DNA from: Artemisia argyi
Lineage: Eukaryota > Streptophyta > Magnoliopsida > Asterales > Asteraceae
Reading direction: 5' to 3'
Assembly (NCBI GenBank): GCA_030686995.1
Contig: CM060684.1
Coordinates: 4,758,928 to 4,822,927, forward strand
DNA: 64,000 nt
The translations under genes and the position numbers were made by a program. Of this stretch, positions 23,124-35,879 are shown piece after piece. A model generated the notes under the pieces. The model worked only from the letters and a program-made list of their open reading frames with translations. It did not search any database and was not told the DNA's origin. How positions within the stretch are numbered: position 1 is the first letter of the stretch; the number at the start of each line of letters is the position of its first letter.

Positions 23124-23374
23124 TGACGGCGTCAAGAGCAAATCCTTGACGGCGTCAAGAGCAAATTTCATAAATTTCCATGACGACCCAGAAGAGTTTT
23201 GACGGCGTCACGTGGGAAGGACGTCAAGAGTAAAAGAGTCATGACGGCCTGGAAGTGTATAACTCTTGATGACGTCAAAAGTAGATCTAGGCAGTCCGAG
23301 GAGAGTTTTGGCGGCGAGGTGACGGCGTCACAAGATTACTCTTGACGCCGTCAAACCTATTTTTCTATATATAG
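23124..23374 (+). promoter_or_regulatory. TGACGGCGTCA array and TATA box of element A
   Basis: Five perfect 11-base palindromes (23124, 23147, 23200, 23320 and, in the complementary form, 23343) and several half sites (TGACGACC, GGACGTCA, TGACGGCC) fill 230 bases directly before CTATATATAG at 23365-23374. One position (near 23269) has the classic TGACGTCA instead. TGACG is the core bound by plant TGA-type bZIP factors, so this looks like a promoter with many inverted half-site pairs. Binding is inferred. Confidence 0.7.
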
Positions 23375-24286
23375 TTTTCTAATTTTTCACATTTAAAGAG
23401 AGAAGTTTTGGGAGAAACCCTAAGTACGATTTTGGTGTAACTTTACAGGTTTTTCAAGGGTTCCAACCCCTTGATACCTTGCATGATTAATCAAGATAAG
23501 TGTTCTTCTAATTCAATCAATATGTCTATGTGTTGGTTGTCTATATCATGTTCTTATCTTAATTCTATCATGCTAGGCTAGATCTCTTTTGTGTTTGCTT
23601 AGATCTAATGAAACCTAGATATTGATTATGTGTTGATTACTTGTTTATTCTTGTCTTGGATGAATGATTTATATGTTAGGCTTAAGAAAACTGGCAGATC
23701 TCCAATTGGTAACATGCTTGAACGTCTTAAGAAACATGAACCAACGCGCACTAGGTCTTTATTGGTTGTATTTAATGCATGAGCCACTGTTTACAATCCC
23801 TATAGTTGTGCTGGGCATGGTGTAGGAGGAGATAAGAGCTCATAGAATTGGGGAGTTATGTGTGCCACCCCATGAATGGTATTAAGGAATACGATCCGTC
23901 ATCCATGCAATTATAACAAGTAATTAACGTGTAAAAGATATCTAGGGAGTAATGAAATCTAAGTAAACACATTTTCTCCAATTACTGCTCACAACCTTAG
24001 TATAAATTAGTTTATTTTCATTTCTAGTATTTTATTTTGATTGCATCTTAGTATTGGGTTAGTTGAATAGCAACTAATTCCGCCCACTCTTCCAAAACCC
24101 GAGATTTTAATTTGCTTTCCATAAAATATAAAAATACAAAAAGAATCATCCCTCACCTTTAGAACTAGTATTTAGGCTTTCTAATCCTAGCGACACTATT
24201 CCTAAGCTGAAAGATCAATCCCCCGGTACTTGTCACTATACTATACTACAACGATCAGGTACACTGCCTGGTGGGGGTTGTAAGCT

Positions 24287-24304
24287 TCTCGAGATCCCTC
24301 GAGA
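24287..24304 (+). other. Hairpin near the LTR end of element A
   Basis: TCTCGAG-ATCC-CTCGAGA, a perfect 7 bp stem with a 4-base loop, 30 bases before the LTR end. In B the same place reads TCTCAAG-ATCC-CTTGAGA (54771-54788), so one pair changed from G-C to A-T on both arms. Confidence 0.85.
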
Positions 24305-24340
24305 GGTAAAACCTGTTGCGATTCCCACGCATCAAGTTTT

Positions 24341-24359
24341 TGGCGCCGCAGCCCGGGGA
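24341..24359 (+). other. Modified tRNA-Asp primer binding site of element A
   Basis: TGGCGCCGCAGCCCGGGGA. Compared with the intact site of B and C it has changes in the middle (CAGCC for TTGCC) and one extra base, which might weaken priming. Confidence 0.75.
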
Positions 24360-24508
24360 ATAGTTATTGTCTAGGTTAGAAATTCTTTTTATTAGGTCTA
24401 CTTGCTAGATTCTTTTCTAGTAAGATTTTATTTTTTTATTTTTAGGTCATCTTTAGTCTATCTCTTTCTTTGTGCCCTTTGTTTGTGAAACCATTTTCAT
24501 TTGTCTCC

Positions 24509-25456
24509 ATGGCGGATGAACTTCTATTTAGATCATTAACTATAGAGGAACAATTAGTTTACTCGAATAGATTTGCCTCCTGTTGTTCCAATGAATTTTT
24601 AAGTGATCTTACATATATACAAGAGGAGATGGGTGTAAAGTTAGATGGGTTTGATGAATTTTATGCATGTGTGTTTTCTATTAGACGATCATTTTTAGGA
24701 TCAATTCCTTTTAGTGAGACCCTTTGGATGAATTTTGAGAAAAGCTTCCTAACCATTACCCATAAGTTCAACGAATTGGTGGATTCGTATGAGCGAGATG
24801 ACCTAGTTTCTAAGAACATGAACTTAGAATCAAACCAAGATTATGAGATGGTTAGTGTTGAACTACCTAGTTGCATGAGCGGGATAGATTTCACCAAAAC
24901 ATACGACACACATGAGGTTTGAGTTGAGCCACCTAGTTGCATGTCATGGTTAGGCACTACCATAATACAAGGTGAACACATAGGTGATATTGATGTGATG
25001 GAAGAGATAGTAGAAAACCTAAGCCCATTAAGTACCCCACAAGTCTTAGAATCATATGAGGCATACACACCGCCCGTGACTTACCCGGAAGAAGTAGAAG
25101 AGACTATAGGAACCCCAATAGAAGTAGAACCCTTGGACCAGGCACCATTAGAGGATATAGGTTTGAATACTTGTAGTGATAACCTTACTCCTAGTTCTAA
25201 GGAATTTCCTAATGTTGATGAACCGGAACCTCAACCTTTACACAACTTTCCATCCTTAGATATACATCTAGGAGACAAAAGAGGAACCGACCCACCCATC
25301 AACCAATATTATCCGGGTAGTTTTAGGATGAAGGAAGCCATTCACTCACCCCCTTCACCTCACGTGGCATATTCACACCCTAAGGGTGTGTATCGCTACT
25401 TTCACCCACACTTAATCCTAAGTGTAGGGAGAACCTCCCCTATTTCCGTTAAATAA
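24509..25456 (+). pseudogene. Element A ORF, unknown function, one internal stop
   Basis: The likely start is the ATG at 24509 (MADELLFRSLTIEEQ); an earlier in-frame ATG at 24470 is possible. A TGA at 24920-24922 interrupts a frame that is otherwise open to the TAA at 25454-25456 (about 315 codons). The first 130 residues look helical. The rest is acidic and proline-rich (PEEVEETIGTPIEVEPLD), ending in a basic, aromatic stretch (YRYFHPH). There is no Gag core, zinc knuckle, protease or pol motif, and I do not recognise the family. The placement after the primer site, where B has gag, suggests that this gene replaced gag. Confidence 0.55.
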
Positions 25457-25461
25457 GGGTA

Positions 25462-25512
25462 GAGTCAGGCTCGTGACTCGAACAAAAACAAGCGCTTCTT
25501 GGGAGGCAACCC
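25462..25512 (+). ncRNA. Conserved 3' stem-loop plus GCGCTTCT-GGAGGCAACCC element (A)
   Basis: Just after the ORF stop, GAGTCA-GGCTCG-TGACTC forms a 6 bp stem. About 11 bases later comes AGCGCTTCTTGGGAGGCAAC. B (57249-57301) and C (33894-33945) have the same arrangement with stems GAGTCT/AGACTC and GAGTCC/GGACTC. The closing pair is A-T, T-A and C-G in the three elements, so pairing is kept. It is a cis-acting RNA structure by inference; I know of no assigned role. Confidence 0.7.
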
Positions 25513-27942
25513 ATGTTTTGTGTGATTTTATTTGTTTGATTGTTATTTGTTTCCGTATGCATGTTTTATTTTTACTGTTGGTAGATCATGTTTCTAAACT
25601 AAATAGTGGAAATACTTTACTTTGTTGTTTTGGCCTAGTCTTAACTCCACCTAAAGGTATTTTTGCAAAAGATAAGTGTAAGGGGAAACCCCAAATATGT
25701 TTTTAAGAAACAAACCGATCATGATTCTCCACAATATTAAATGAACATGTATATTCATATTTGTTAGAGTCAAATGCTTGTATTGAGTCATAATGAAGTT
25801 TTGCAGGATTTTCCAGGAAGTAGGACCAAGTTTTTCCAGAAATTTTCCGGAAACTTAACATAAGAATTTCTGCAGGTCCATTCTGACGGCGTCAGGGTTT
25901 TACTCTTGACGGCGTCAGGCGTTAAAATCTGGAAATTTTACCGGTTTTGTTTTTCTAACAGAGTCTTATGGTTTTTGTGAATTATTAAGTTTTATAATCT
26001 CCAGGAGATCTGCAAACTTCATTCCACGAGCATTATATCTTATCTTGTTTTCTAGGATTTAGAAACTTATATAGGATGCCGCCGATTTTACGCGAGGTTG
26101 TCTTGTCTATTTTGTCAGGTTTTACAGGTTATGTATGACAAGAAGATGATTTATATTCTGGAAGGGACGCTTTGATTGTTCATTTTCTTGGAGGAAGATT
26201 TAACCTGGCCATCCTATTATCCATACCGAGCGAATCAGGGGAGTATTTGATTTCATTCTTTTTACTTATTTCACTTTTACATTCTTTACTTGAACATTGG
26301 GGACAATGTTCATCTTAAGTGTAAGGGGAGGGTAAAAAGATGATACCTTACATATGCACTTTCGCTTGAGTTTGTTTTGTTTAATGGTAGATGTGTAATA
26401 AAACTATGAGAAATACTTGTTAGTGCAATTTTAACGCCAATTTAAAATTTTTTTACAACATTTAGGAGTGAAACTTTAGCCATAGCAAGCGTCTCATGGA
26501 TAGGAGATTGTATGACTAGCACATAACCGTATATTCAGAAAAATTTTCCACCCAAATATGTGAGGTTTGCCTTTAGATTTGATAGGAAAAGCATTCATTA
26601 TTAGTGCTTATGAGTGTACCGGTAGCATTTAGATTCTAGAACTTGCGTTAGTGATGCATCCCGAGACCGCTAGTGAGACTACATTCGTGTAGAAGGATTT
26701 ACTACATGATAAGAGGCATTAGGATCACCCTTGTGTTAAACCCGTATCATAATTACTTGACCATTTAAGTCATATCACTTGGCTAGTTAAGTCAACTAAT
26801 TTTTCCCACACTCTTAGCGTTTTACTCATTTTTAGTACACGAAACCCCTAGTACAGCCCTCCGAGCCTATCTGTTCGTTTCTAACTTTAAGCATTTTACT
26901 TAAAGGAAGAATTTGTTACACCCCACTTAAATGTAAAACCAAATCGCCATAGCCTTCCGTGTATGCGCTCATTTTTAGTGCATTATTGTTATTTGTTAAA
27001 CCCTAAGTTAACTTTCTAATTGATTACATGGTTGCTAAGTCGAGTCATATCCTTGTACATATTGTTTTGGGACGATTGGGACTCATGGGTAAGTACTTAT
27101 TTTATGAAGTAATGGGGAAGAACATCACTTATTACCCCCATATGTACGTTAATCTTAAAAGTGCTCCAAGTGTTTTGATTTTCTTAATTCGAGTCATTAG
27201 ATTAGTTTAAATGTAAAGTATGTAAAGATTCAAGTGTAAGGGAAATGTTCATTCCCTATGATGTATTATTTTGGATGGTAGGGTAAGAGTGTATGCAAAA
27301 AAAAAAAAAAAATAAAAAATAAAAAATCCGAAAAATCAAGAAAAAGAAAAGAAAAAAAAAATAGAAAAAAAAGAAAGAAAGAAAAAAAAAACATACGGAC
27401 TACCATCCCGTTTCATTCTATGTTTATTTTATGTTTTCGTTATTTTTCATTTATTAGCTTAAGTCGAGTCTAGTCTTGGCTTAGCAACGCCATCTTGTAC
27501 ATGTAATTAACTAAGATTGTTAACTCGCCACCAGTAAAACTTCCTTTATCCAACAAAACCGTGTATTTCTTATCCCTACACCTAATGTTACAACCCTTTA
27601 AAATACCTCTTTGATAGTTTATCCTAGGTGCTTACGCCATGTGGTGGAGGTTTGATCCTTTCCCAAGACTATGGTAATCTATTTTGCTATGACAGGTAGT
27701 GAGAGATATCTTCCGTTTCCATATTGTAATTTACACTTTATTACACCCAAGAGATGTGAGTATCTAAACACTATTTGTGAGGTGCTTGTGTATGACCTCC
27801 GTGCTTGTCTATTGGTCTTTAGTGGAACGATTATTTGTTGTAATTACTTTTATATTAGTGTTAAATGACCCCTAACTTGTATTTTGATTAGAATAAAAGC
27901 GCATTTGCTTGAGGACAAGCAAATCTCAAGTGTAAGGGTATA
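25513..27942 (+). other. Noncoding 3' region of element A
   Basis: No credible ORF is present. It holds two more TGACGGCGTCA palindromes (25884 and about 25907), an internal purine-rich tract after GGGGACAATGTTCATCTTAA (about 26310-26330), a hairpin CTACA-TTCG-TGTAG (26679-26692), an A-rich stretch (27296-27393), and the block AAAATACCTCTTTGATA ... GGTGCTTACGCCA near 27600. The region is nearly identical to 57302-59699 in B, and parts are shared with C. Confidence 0.75.
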
Positions 27943-29359
27943 TGATGAGGCAAAAAATGATCCGTTTTTAGGGGGTCATTTAAGCCCGAATCCGAATTTA
28001 TTTGATCAAATATTGCCCTAAATCGTTCCTTTTGTGATTTTAGGTACTTTGGGAGTGAAATCTGGAAAAGGAAGCAATTCGGACGTTTTTGGAGCATAAA
28101 AATGAAGAAAACGCCAAAGTCTTAATTTTCCATGCTGGGAACAGTGGGTGACGGCGTCAAGAGCAAATCCTTGACGGCGTCAAGAGCAAATTTCATAAAT
28201 TTCCATGACGACCCAGAAGAGTTTTGACGGCGTCACGTGGGAAGGACGTCAAGAGTAAAAGAGTCATGACGGCCTGGAAGTGTATAACTCTTGACGGCAT
28301 CAGAAGTACATCTAGGCAGTCTGAGGAGAGTTTTGGCGGCGAGGTGACGGCGTCACAAGATTACTCTTGACGCCGTCAAACCTATTTTTCTATATATAGT
28401 TTTCTAATTTTTCACATTTAAAGAGAGAAGTTTTGGGAGAAACCCTAAGTACGATTTTGGTGTAACTTTACAGGTTTTTCAAGGGTTCCAACCCCTTGAT
28501 ACCATGCATGATTAATCAAGATAAGTGTTCTTCTAATTCAATCAATATGTCTATGTGTTGGTTGTCTATATCATGTTCTTATCTTAATTCTATCATGCTA
28601 GGCTAGATCTCTTTTGTGTTTGCTTAGATCTAATGAAACCTAGATATTGATTATGTGTTGATTACTTGTTTATTCTTGTCTTGGATGAATGATTTATATG
28701 TTAGGCTTAAGAAAACCGGCAGATCTCCAATTGGTAACATGCTTGAACGTCTTAAGAAACATGAACCAACGCGCACTAGGTCTTTATTGGTTGTATTTAA
28801 TGCATGAGCCACTGTTTACAATCCCTATAGTTGTGCTGGGCATGGTGTAGGAGGAGATAAGAGCTCATAGAATTGGGGAGTTATGTGTGCCACCCCATGA
28901 ATGGTATTAAGGAATACGATCCGTCATCCATGCAATTATAACAAGTAATTAACGTGTAAAAAATATCTAGGGAGTAATGAAATCTAAGTAAACACATTTT
29001 CTCCAATTACTGCTCACAACCTTAGTATAAATTAGTTTATTTTCATTTCTAGTATTTTATTTTGATTGCATCTTAGTATTGGGTTAGTTGAATAGCAACT
29101 AATTCCGCCCACTCTTCCAAAACCCGAGATTTTAATTTGCTTTCCATAAAATATAAAAATACAAAAAGAATCATCCCTCACCTTTAGAACTAGTATTTAG
29201 GCTTTCTAATCCTAGCGACACTATTCCTAAGCTGAACGATCAATCCCCCGGTACTTGTCACTATACTATACTACAACGATCAGGTACACTGCCTGGTGGG
29301 GGTTGTAAGCTTCTCGAGATCCCTCGAGAGGTAAAACCTGTTGCGATTCCCACGCATCA
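27943..29359 (+). repeat. 3' LTR of element A
   Basis: 1417 bp, matching 22918-24334. The TGACGGCGTCA array is at 28149-28380. Directly followed by the ATAAC target copy and the resumed gag of C. Confidence 0.95.
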
Positions 29360-29364
29360 ATAAC

Positions 29365-30990
29365 AACCGTGATTTTCAACCTCGAACAGAAAATCCAAAC
29401 CCAACAAATTCAGATAAAAAGGAAGAATCTGATTTCGAAAAAATGATGCGAGAATTCGTAAATGCTCAAAGAACCACAAATGAGTTTGTAAAAACTCAAT
29501 TTTTCAATCTCAAAACCAAAGTTGAGCAAGGTCAGAAAAATCATCTAGCTTCTATTCAGGATCTTGAACAAAAATTTGGTAGACTTTCTGATCAATTTTC
29601 TTCTTGAATTCCTGGTACATTACCAAGTAACACCCAATCCAGTCCAAAACCATCTGGATCAAACGATAAGAATTATCGTCCACCACACAACAGAAATGAG
29701 CATATCAATGCTGTATTCACTCGAAGTGGTCTCTCATATGATCCACCACCCATTCCTACCAATACTACTCTTTTTCAAGAAGAGGAGGAAGAAGCTGAAG
29801 AGGAAGAAGCAATTGAAAAAGAACCAACTCAAAAACCAACCGTTTCACCAATAAAGCCTTATACACTAAAAATACCATATCCACAAGCCCTAAGAAAAGA
29901 GAAAAGAGAGGAGCGAAATAAGAAGTTTTTAGAGATGATTAAAGAAGTTAGAATTAACGTACCCCTCGTTGATGTTCTAGCTGGAATGCCCAATTATGGG
30001 AAATTTTTGAAAGAACTTCTTAATAATCGAAACAAGTTAGAACAAATTTCTGCTACCGTTCTCAATGAAGAATGCTCTGCTATAATTCAAAACAAAATTC
30101 TACCAAAACTTGGAGATCCCGGAAGTTTTCTTATACCATGTACATTAGGAAACAACATCACATGTGATGCTTTGGCCGATTTAGGTGCAAGTATCAATTT
30201 GATGCCTTATTCGTTGTATTCTAAACTTTCCATCAATACATTGAAACCTACTAAGATGAGTATACGATTAGCCAACCATACATAGCAATATCCTGTTGGG
30301 GTTGCTGAAAATATGCTTGTTCAAGTTGGTAAATTTGTTTTTCCTGTGGATTTTGTCATCTTAGAAATGGAAGAAGATAGTCAAGTACCCTTAATCTTAA
30401 GAAGACCTTTCTTAAACACTGCTGATGCAATGATTAAAGTTAAAGGTAAAGAACTAAATCTTGGAGTAGGAGAAGATCGAATCACGTTCTTAATCGATAA
30501 AGCAATGAAATATCCAAATTCCAGTGATGACACATGCTATAACATCGTTGTAATTGATGAAGTCACTGAAGAAGAATTGGATGCATTACTTGACGATTCA
30601 AAACCATTCATGACTACTTCAGAAAAGATTAGTGAAACAGATTCTGATAAAGAATTTGAGGAATTCATGGAAATAAAAGTAGAAGAAGAGGAAGAAGAGA
30701 AATTTGAAGATATCATTGATAAAGATCAATTGAAAATCAAATCATCTCTGCAAGAACCACCCATTGATTTGGAACTCAAAACCCTTCCCAATAATCTCGA
30801 ATATGCTTACTTAGAAGAAAATTCACTTCTTCCAGTAGTCATATCGTCGTTGCTCAAAACAAATCAAAAAGAAAGACTTGTTTCTGTTCTTAAGAAGCAT
30901 AAACGCGCTTTTGCGTGGAAAACTTCTGATATTCCAGGAATTAGTCCTGATTTTTACAAACACAAAATCAATTGTGAAGAAGGTTCTAAA
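29365..30990 (+). pseudogene. Element C gag end and aspartic protease
   Basis: Resumes the gag frame after element A. It is a charged linker, with a TGA at 29605-29607, then a Pro/Glu-rich stretch and the block EVRINVPLVDVLAGMPNYGKFLK that precedes the Athila protease. The retropepsin active site DLGASINLMP is at about 30178-30207 and intact. A TAG at 30283-30285 breaks the frame; it resumes at once with QYPVGVAENMLV and PLILRRPFL, the second half of the protease. An acidic linker toward RT follows. A frameshift near 30990-31020 leads into RT. The protease would process Gag-Pol, but not from this broken copy. Confidence 0.85.
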
Positions 30991-33812
30991 CCCCGTTGTA
31001 GAAAGACAACGTCGACTCAACCCAAATATGAAAGAGGTTGTTAAGAAGGAAATCATTAAACTTCTTGACGCAGGAATTATTTATCCTATCGAGGATAGTC
31101 CATGGGTGAGTCCAGTTCATTGTGTTCCAAAGAAAGGAGGAATGACTGTAGTGACAAACGAAAGGAATGAGTTAGTTCCTACTAGAACTGTCACTGGATG
31201 GCGAGTATGTATTGAATACAGAAAACTTAATAAAGCTACCAGGAAAGATCATTTTCCTTTACCGTTTATGGATCAGATGCTCGAAAGATTAGCAGGGAAC
31301 AAATACTTTTGCTTCCTTGATGGTTTTTTAGGATATTTCCAAATTCCTATCGATCCAGCCGATCAAGAAAAAACCACATTTACATGTCTTTTTGGAACCT
31401 ACGCTTACCGGCGTATGCCTTTCTGGTCTATGTAATGCACCTGCAACTTTTCAAAGGTGTATGATCGCAATATTTCAAGACATGCTTGAAACATCTATGG
31501 AAGTTTTCATGGATGACTTTTTAGTTTTTGGTGATTCTTTTGAAACCTGTCTTTCCAATCTCGATAAAATGCTTGAAAGATGTGAAGCTGCACATCTAGT
31601 TCTTAATTGGGAAAAATGTCATTTCATGGTGACTGAAGGAATTATGTTAGGACACAAAATATCAAGTTCAGGGATGGAAGTAGACAAAGCTAAAATAGAT
31701 GTTATCACCAAATTACCACCACCAACTAACGTTAAAGCCGTTAGAAGTTTTCCAGGACATGCCGGTTTTTACCGCCGATTTATCAAAGATTTTTCAAAAA
31801 TATCACGTCCTATGACTAAACTTTTAGAAAAAGATTCTGTATTTGATTTCAATGCTGACTGCATCAAAGCTTTTGAAACATTGAAGAGTCAATTGACTAG
31901 TGCCCCAATTATGGTTGCACCTAATTGGTCACTACCATTTGAAATCATGTGTGATGCAAGCGATTTCGCTGTTGGAGCTGTTTTAGGACAACGTGAAGGA
32001 AAACATTTTTGTCCTATTTACTTTGCTAGTAGAACACTCAACAATGCTCAACAAAACTATACGGTCACGGAGAAAGAATTATTAGCCGTAGTTTTTGCAT
32101 TCGAAAAATTCAGATCTTATCTTGTGCTTTCAAAAACGATAGTTTTTACCGATCATTCCGCACTCAAATATTTGTTTAACAAACAAGATGCAAAACCACA
32201 TCTTATCAGATGGATTTTATTACTGCAAGAATTTGATATCGAAATAAAAGATAAGAAAGGAGCAAAAAATCTTGCAGCTGATCATTTATCACGTCTCGAG
32301 AATCCAAATTTGGAAGAATTAAAAGAAAATGAAATTAATGATTATTTTCCAGAAGAAACTCTCATGACGATAGATAAAGACGACGATGAGGAAATACCAT
32401 GGTTTGCAAATTACGCAAATTATCTTGCAGGAGACATTCTTAAAAAAGGAATGAGTTACTACCAACGTAGTAAGTTCTTTTCAGAACTAAAACACTATTA
32501 TTGGGAGAAACCTTATCTTTTTAAGATGTGCAAGGATGGAATGATACGAAGATGTGTTTCGGGTGCCGAAACAAGAAAAATTCTTGATGAATGTCATCAT
32601 GGCCCAACTGGGGGACATTATGGTCCTTCCACTACAGCTAGAAAAGTTTTTGATGCTGGATTCTATTGGCCTACAATTTTCAAAGAAGCGTATACTCTTG
32701 TTCAAAACTGTGATGCGTGCCAAAAATCCGGTAACCTTTCTCAAAGAGACGAAATGCCTCAAAAGAGCATTCAAGTCTGTGAAATATTCGATATTTGGGG
32801 AATTGATTTTATGGGACCCTTCCCTAAATCACACAAATATGAATATATCCTCGTTGCAATCGACTATGTTTCTAAATGGGTCGAAGCTGAAGCTCTTCCT
32901 ACTAACGATGCACGAGTTGTTGTCAACTTCCTCAAAAAGCTTTTCGCTTGCTATGGAATTCCTAAAGCTTTAATAAGTGATAGAGGATCCCATTTCTGTA
33001 ATAAACAAATGGAGAAAGTAATGAAACGATATGGAGTTCATCATCGTTTTGCTACAGCTTATCATCCACAAACTAGTGGTCAAGTCAAAAATACCAATAG
33101 AGCTATAAAAAGAATACTTGAAAAAACGGTTAAAGACAATCCTTCCGTTTGGTCAAGGAAATTAGATAACGCTCTATGGGCATTTCGTACGGCATATAAA
33201 ACACCAATTGGTACGACACCGTACAGACTATTGTATGGGAAAACATGTCATCTACGGTTCGAACTTGAACACCGTGCTTACTGGGCGTTAAGAAGCTGTA
33301 ATCCTGATATAAAAATAGCTGGAGAAAAGAGATTTTTGCAATTACATAAACTTGATGAGTTAAGACTTCAAGCTTATGAAAACTCCAAGCTATACAAAGC
33401 AAGAACCAAAGCTTATCACGACAGGAAGCTAAGAATTCGAAAACAATTCAAAGCTGGAGATAAAGTTCTGCTTTTCAATATGAAATACAAGTTTAAAGCT
33501 CCAAAACTCAAACCAAAATGGTTTGGACCATATATAGTGAAACATGGATTTCCATCAGGTTATGTTGAACTTTATGACAAACATGGTGGAAGTTTCATTG
33601 TAAATGGGCACCGAATTAAACTCTATCATGATAAGGAGCAATTAAACATGATTTCTAATGAGGAAATTTCATCTGAATTTGAATATGAAGCTATCACATT
33701 CATGGCTCCACACAAGGAAATGGTTCCTTGGGTACACAGTAATGGTTTTATCTATGATGCTCTTCCTAGAGCATGGGAAAACGTTAAATTGGAAAACATA
33801 GATGCAACATGA
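30991..33812 (+). pseudogene. Element C RT, RNase H and integrase
   Basis: RT begins in one frame (EIIKLLDAGIIYPIEDSPW, GWRVCIEYRKLN) and, after a one-base frameshift near 31415 in the MPF-GLCNAP block, continues in another. The catalytic FMDD is at about 31510. RNase H follows (CDASDFAVGAVLGQ, TDHSALKYL), then the HHCC integrase domain (HHGPTGGHYG ... CDAC, about 32600-32720) and the core with aspartates in GIDFMGP and SDRGSHF. The third catalytic position, in GQVKNTNRA, is Lys where Glu is expected, so integrase should be dead. The C-terminal part (KPKWFGPYIV) runs to the stop at 33812. Confidence 0.9.
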
Positions 33813-33893
33813 GAGGGAATTGTGATAGGAAATGTGTTGTATATCCCTAAAAGGAAACATAACACTAAAACTTCATAATCTATTTCGAAGTTT

Positions 33894-33945
33894 GAGTCCG
33901 GCTGAGGACTCGTTAATAAAACAAGCGCTTCTCAGGAGGCAACCC
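33894..33945 (+). ncRNA. Conserved 3' stem-loop plus GCGCTTCT-GGAGGCAACCC element (C)
   Basis: GAGTCC-GGCTGA-GGACTC, then AATAAAACAAGCGCTTCTCA and GGAGGCAACCC. Same layout as in A and B; the sixth stem pair is C-G here. Confidence 0.7.
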
Positions 33946-34585
33946 GTGTGTTTTATTTTTATTTTTGATTTTAATTTTCAGTGTTTATACCCCAAAGTTT
34001 TACTACTTGGTCGAACTTAAGTGTGGGGGTGTGCCACTAATTTGAATAAAACTGCAATGCTTTTTGTTTGTTTGTTTTTGTTTCTAATAAATACAGGTGT
34101 TGACTACAAGAAAAAGAAGATTGGATAACACTGGATATCACGGTTTATTTTCTCATTTTCCCTACTTTTATGCTTTTTCGTTTATTACATTGAGGACAAT
34201 GTTTAACTTAAGTGTGGGGGGATGAGTAGGTAAAATAAGAAATTAAGTCTAATATCGATTTAATTTTTAAATTTTGTTTGTCCTTGTAATCTAGTTGTTT
34301 TCACGCTTTTAGGAATAATTTATTAGAATAACTGGATCTATCCAATGGTAAAAATTAGTAATTTTTGAAAAATTTGAGATGTGTCCCGATTAATATTGCA
34401 ATCCATTCTGGGATTGATAACATTTGCTAGCGCATATTATAACCCTTTCCACTAAATTGTGAGGATTTGAGCCTATTTCATATCTAGCATACATCTTTTA
34501 TGCTTAAATCTTTTGTTATGAGTGTGCCGGTGATTTTATTTATTTTAGAACTTGTGCTTGTAAATCATTACAAGACCGTTGTGAG

Positions 34586-34601
34586 ATTACACTTTTGTAA
34601 T
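34586..34601 (+). ncRNA. Conserved 3' hairpin of element C
   Basis: ATTACA-CTTT-TGTAAT. The same place, after AAGACCG and GTGAGA words, is CTACA-TTCG-TGTAG in A (26679-26692) and ACTACA-TTCG-TGTGGT in B (58466-58481). Two stem positions differ while pairing (including one G-T pair) is kept. Confidence 0.65.
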
Positions 34602-35879
34602 ATAAGTATACATACGTGATAAGAGGCAACTTTTGGATTTTAACCAAATAGCCTTCATTATTGATTTTTAGCTAGTCACATTGATTAGTTAATTTCCAAT
34701 TTTTAACCCTTTTGTTAGCGTTCATTTTTAGCGCTAGATACCCTTAGTTACACCCTTCGAGGCATCCTTTTCGTTTTTGATAAATTCAGAAAAATACAAA
34801 AAGATTTTACACTTTAAACCTTAGCCTAACCCTTGTCAAAGTCTAAATGGTGGGTTGCTAGATGCTTGGTTGTTGGATAGTTTTGATGATTATTAGTTAG
34901 CCACACTTCACCAATCATGTATGTGCCATTCCGACAAAGACGGAGACTGCAGCTTCTTATTTGTATTGTTGTGGTGATGCTTATGCGAAGTGTGAGGGAA
35001 TTTATTTGTAAAAAAAAAAAATGAATAAGTCATCGTAACTATAAGGTGAAAATTATAGTAAATGTGCTATATATGTGAATAAAGGAAATCTTGTGATATG
35101 TTGTTAGCCGATGTGCTAAGAATGAAGAATATTGTTATGGCGAATCGATGTATCGTTATTTGAAGAAGAGGGAGATTGTAACTATAATCATTTATGGGTT
35201 CGTGGTTTGTTTAGTGACTAGCAACAATGGGACTTAGACTTTATTTTATTTTTCTTTAAAACCAATTTCGTAAATATTCCCATGCCTTATCCCTACCCTT
35301 ACCAAATTACTTTATCTATCCAGGTATTGTAAATGGCTTTGTGAGAATGTCAAGTGCAAGAATATTGTAGTGACCATCCGGTTTTTGAGTAATCAAGAAT
35401 TCGCGCCAGTAATCTATTATGTTTTTGTATGAGATGTTCAAACATAAGCCTGGTACAACCCTAAGCCTTACATTATAACCCGAATAAAAGACCTCTTTGA
35501 TATGTAGACTTGGTGCTTACGCCATTGCGGTGTAGTTTTGTTTCTTGTACAAGCTTATGGTAATAATTAGATCATGACTGAGCAATGAGTGTGATTTATC
35601 TTACATTTACTTCACCACCTAAATAATGAGTGATTGAGAGAATTATACTTCGTTCCTTTTTCGTGAGGTGTTTAGAAATGTTAATCAAGCAAGAAAATCA
35701 TTGGGTACTGTCAAACATCTCGATTGTTCACTACTAAAGCTTAAAACGATGAATCATATCTTGTACTTGTACTTGGTGGATTTGCATCACATTTTTCTAA
35801 TCATTTTTGGTTACCATTTGGATATTTAGTTTTCTTCTAGATTTGCTTGAGGACAAGCAAAGTTTAAGTGTGGGGGATT

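Larger units (their letters stand above)
22918..24334 (+). repeat. 5' LTR of element A
   Basis: 1417 bp, from TGATGAGGCG to CACGCATCA, same length as the 3' copy. U3 carries the TGACGGCGTCA array and TATA box, and the end of the LTR has a perfect hairpin at 24287-24304. Confidence 0.95.
22918..29359 (+). mobile_element. Non-autonomous LTR element A, nested in element C gag
   Basis: A complete 6442 bp insertion: 1417 bp LTRs at 22918-24334 and 27943-29359, target duplication ATAAC (22913-22917 and 29360-29364), a modified tRNA-Asp primer site and a PPT-like end. The interior has one ORF of unknown function and about 2.5 kb of noncoding sequence, with no gag, protease or pol. The LTRs differ at about a dozen positions by eye (about 99% identical). 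It shares LTRs and 3' noncoding sequence with B but not its gene. Confidence 0.93.
33813..35879 (+). other. Noncoding 3' region and polypurine tract of element C
   Basis: About 2.1 kb without a credible ORF, where Athila relatives may have an env-like gene. It contains the conserved stem-loop (33894-33945), purine-rich AAGTGTGGGG tracts (about 34019-34028 and 34209-34220), the hairpin at 34586-34601, the block AAAAGACCTCTTTGATA ... GGTGCTTACGCCA (about 35484-35524) shared with A and B, and the terminal tract AAGTGTGGGGGAT just before the LTR. Confidence 0.75.

Noticed and set aside
22918..23375. CRISPR-like pattern of short repeats (TGACGGCGTCA)
   Set aside because: The repeats are 11-base palindromes at irregular spacing in a plant LTR, without uniform spacers or cas genes.
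27296..27393. Poly(A) tail of a retrogene or LINE
   Set aside because: The A-rich stretch occurs at the same place in element B (59080-59132), so it is part of the shared 3' region.
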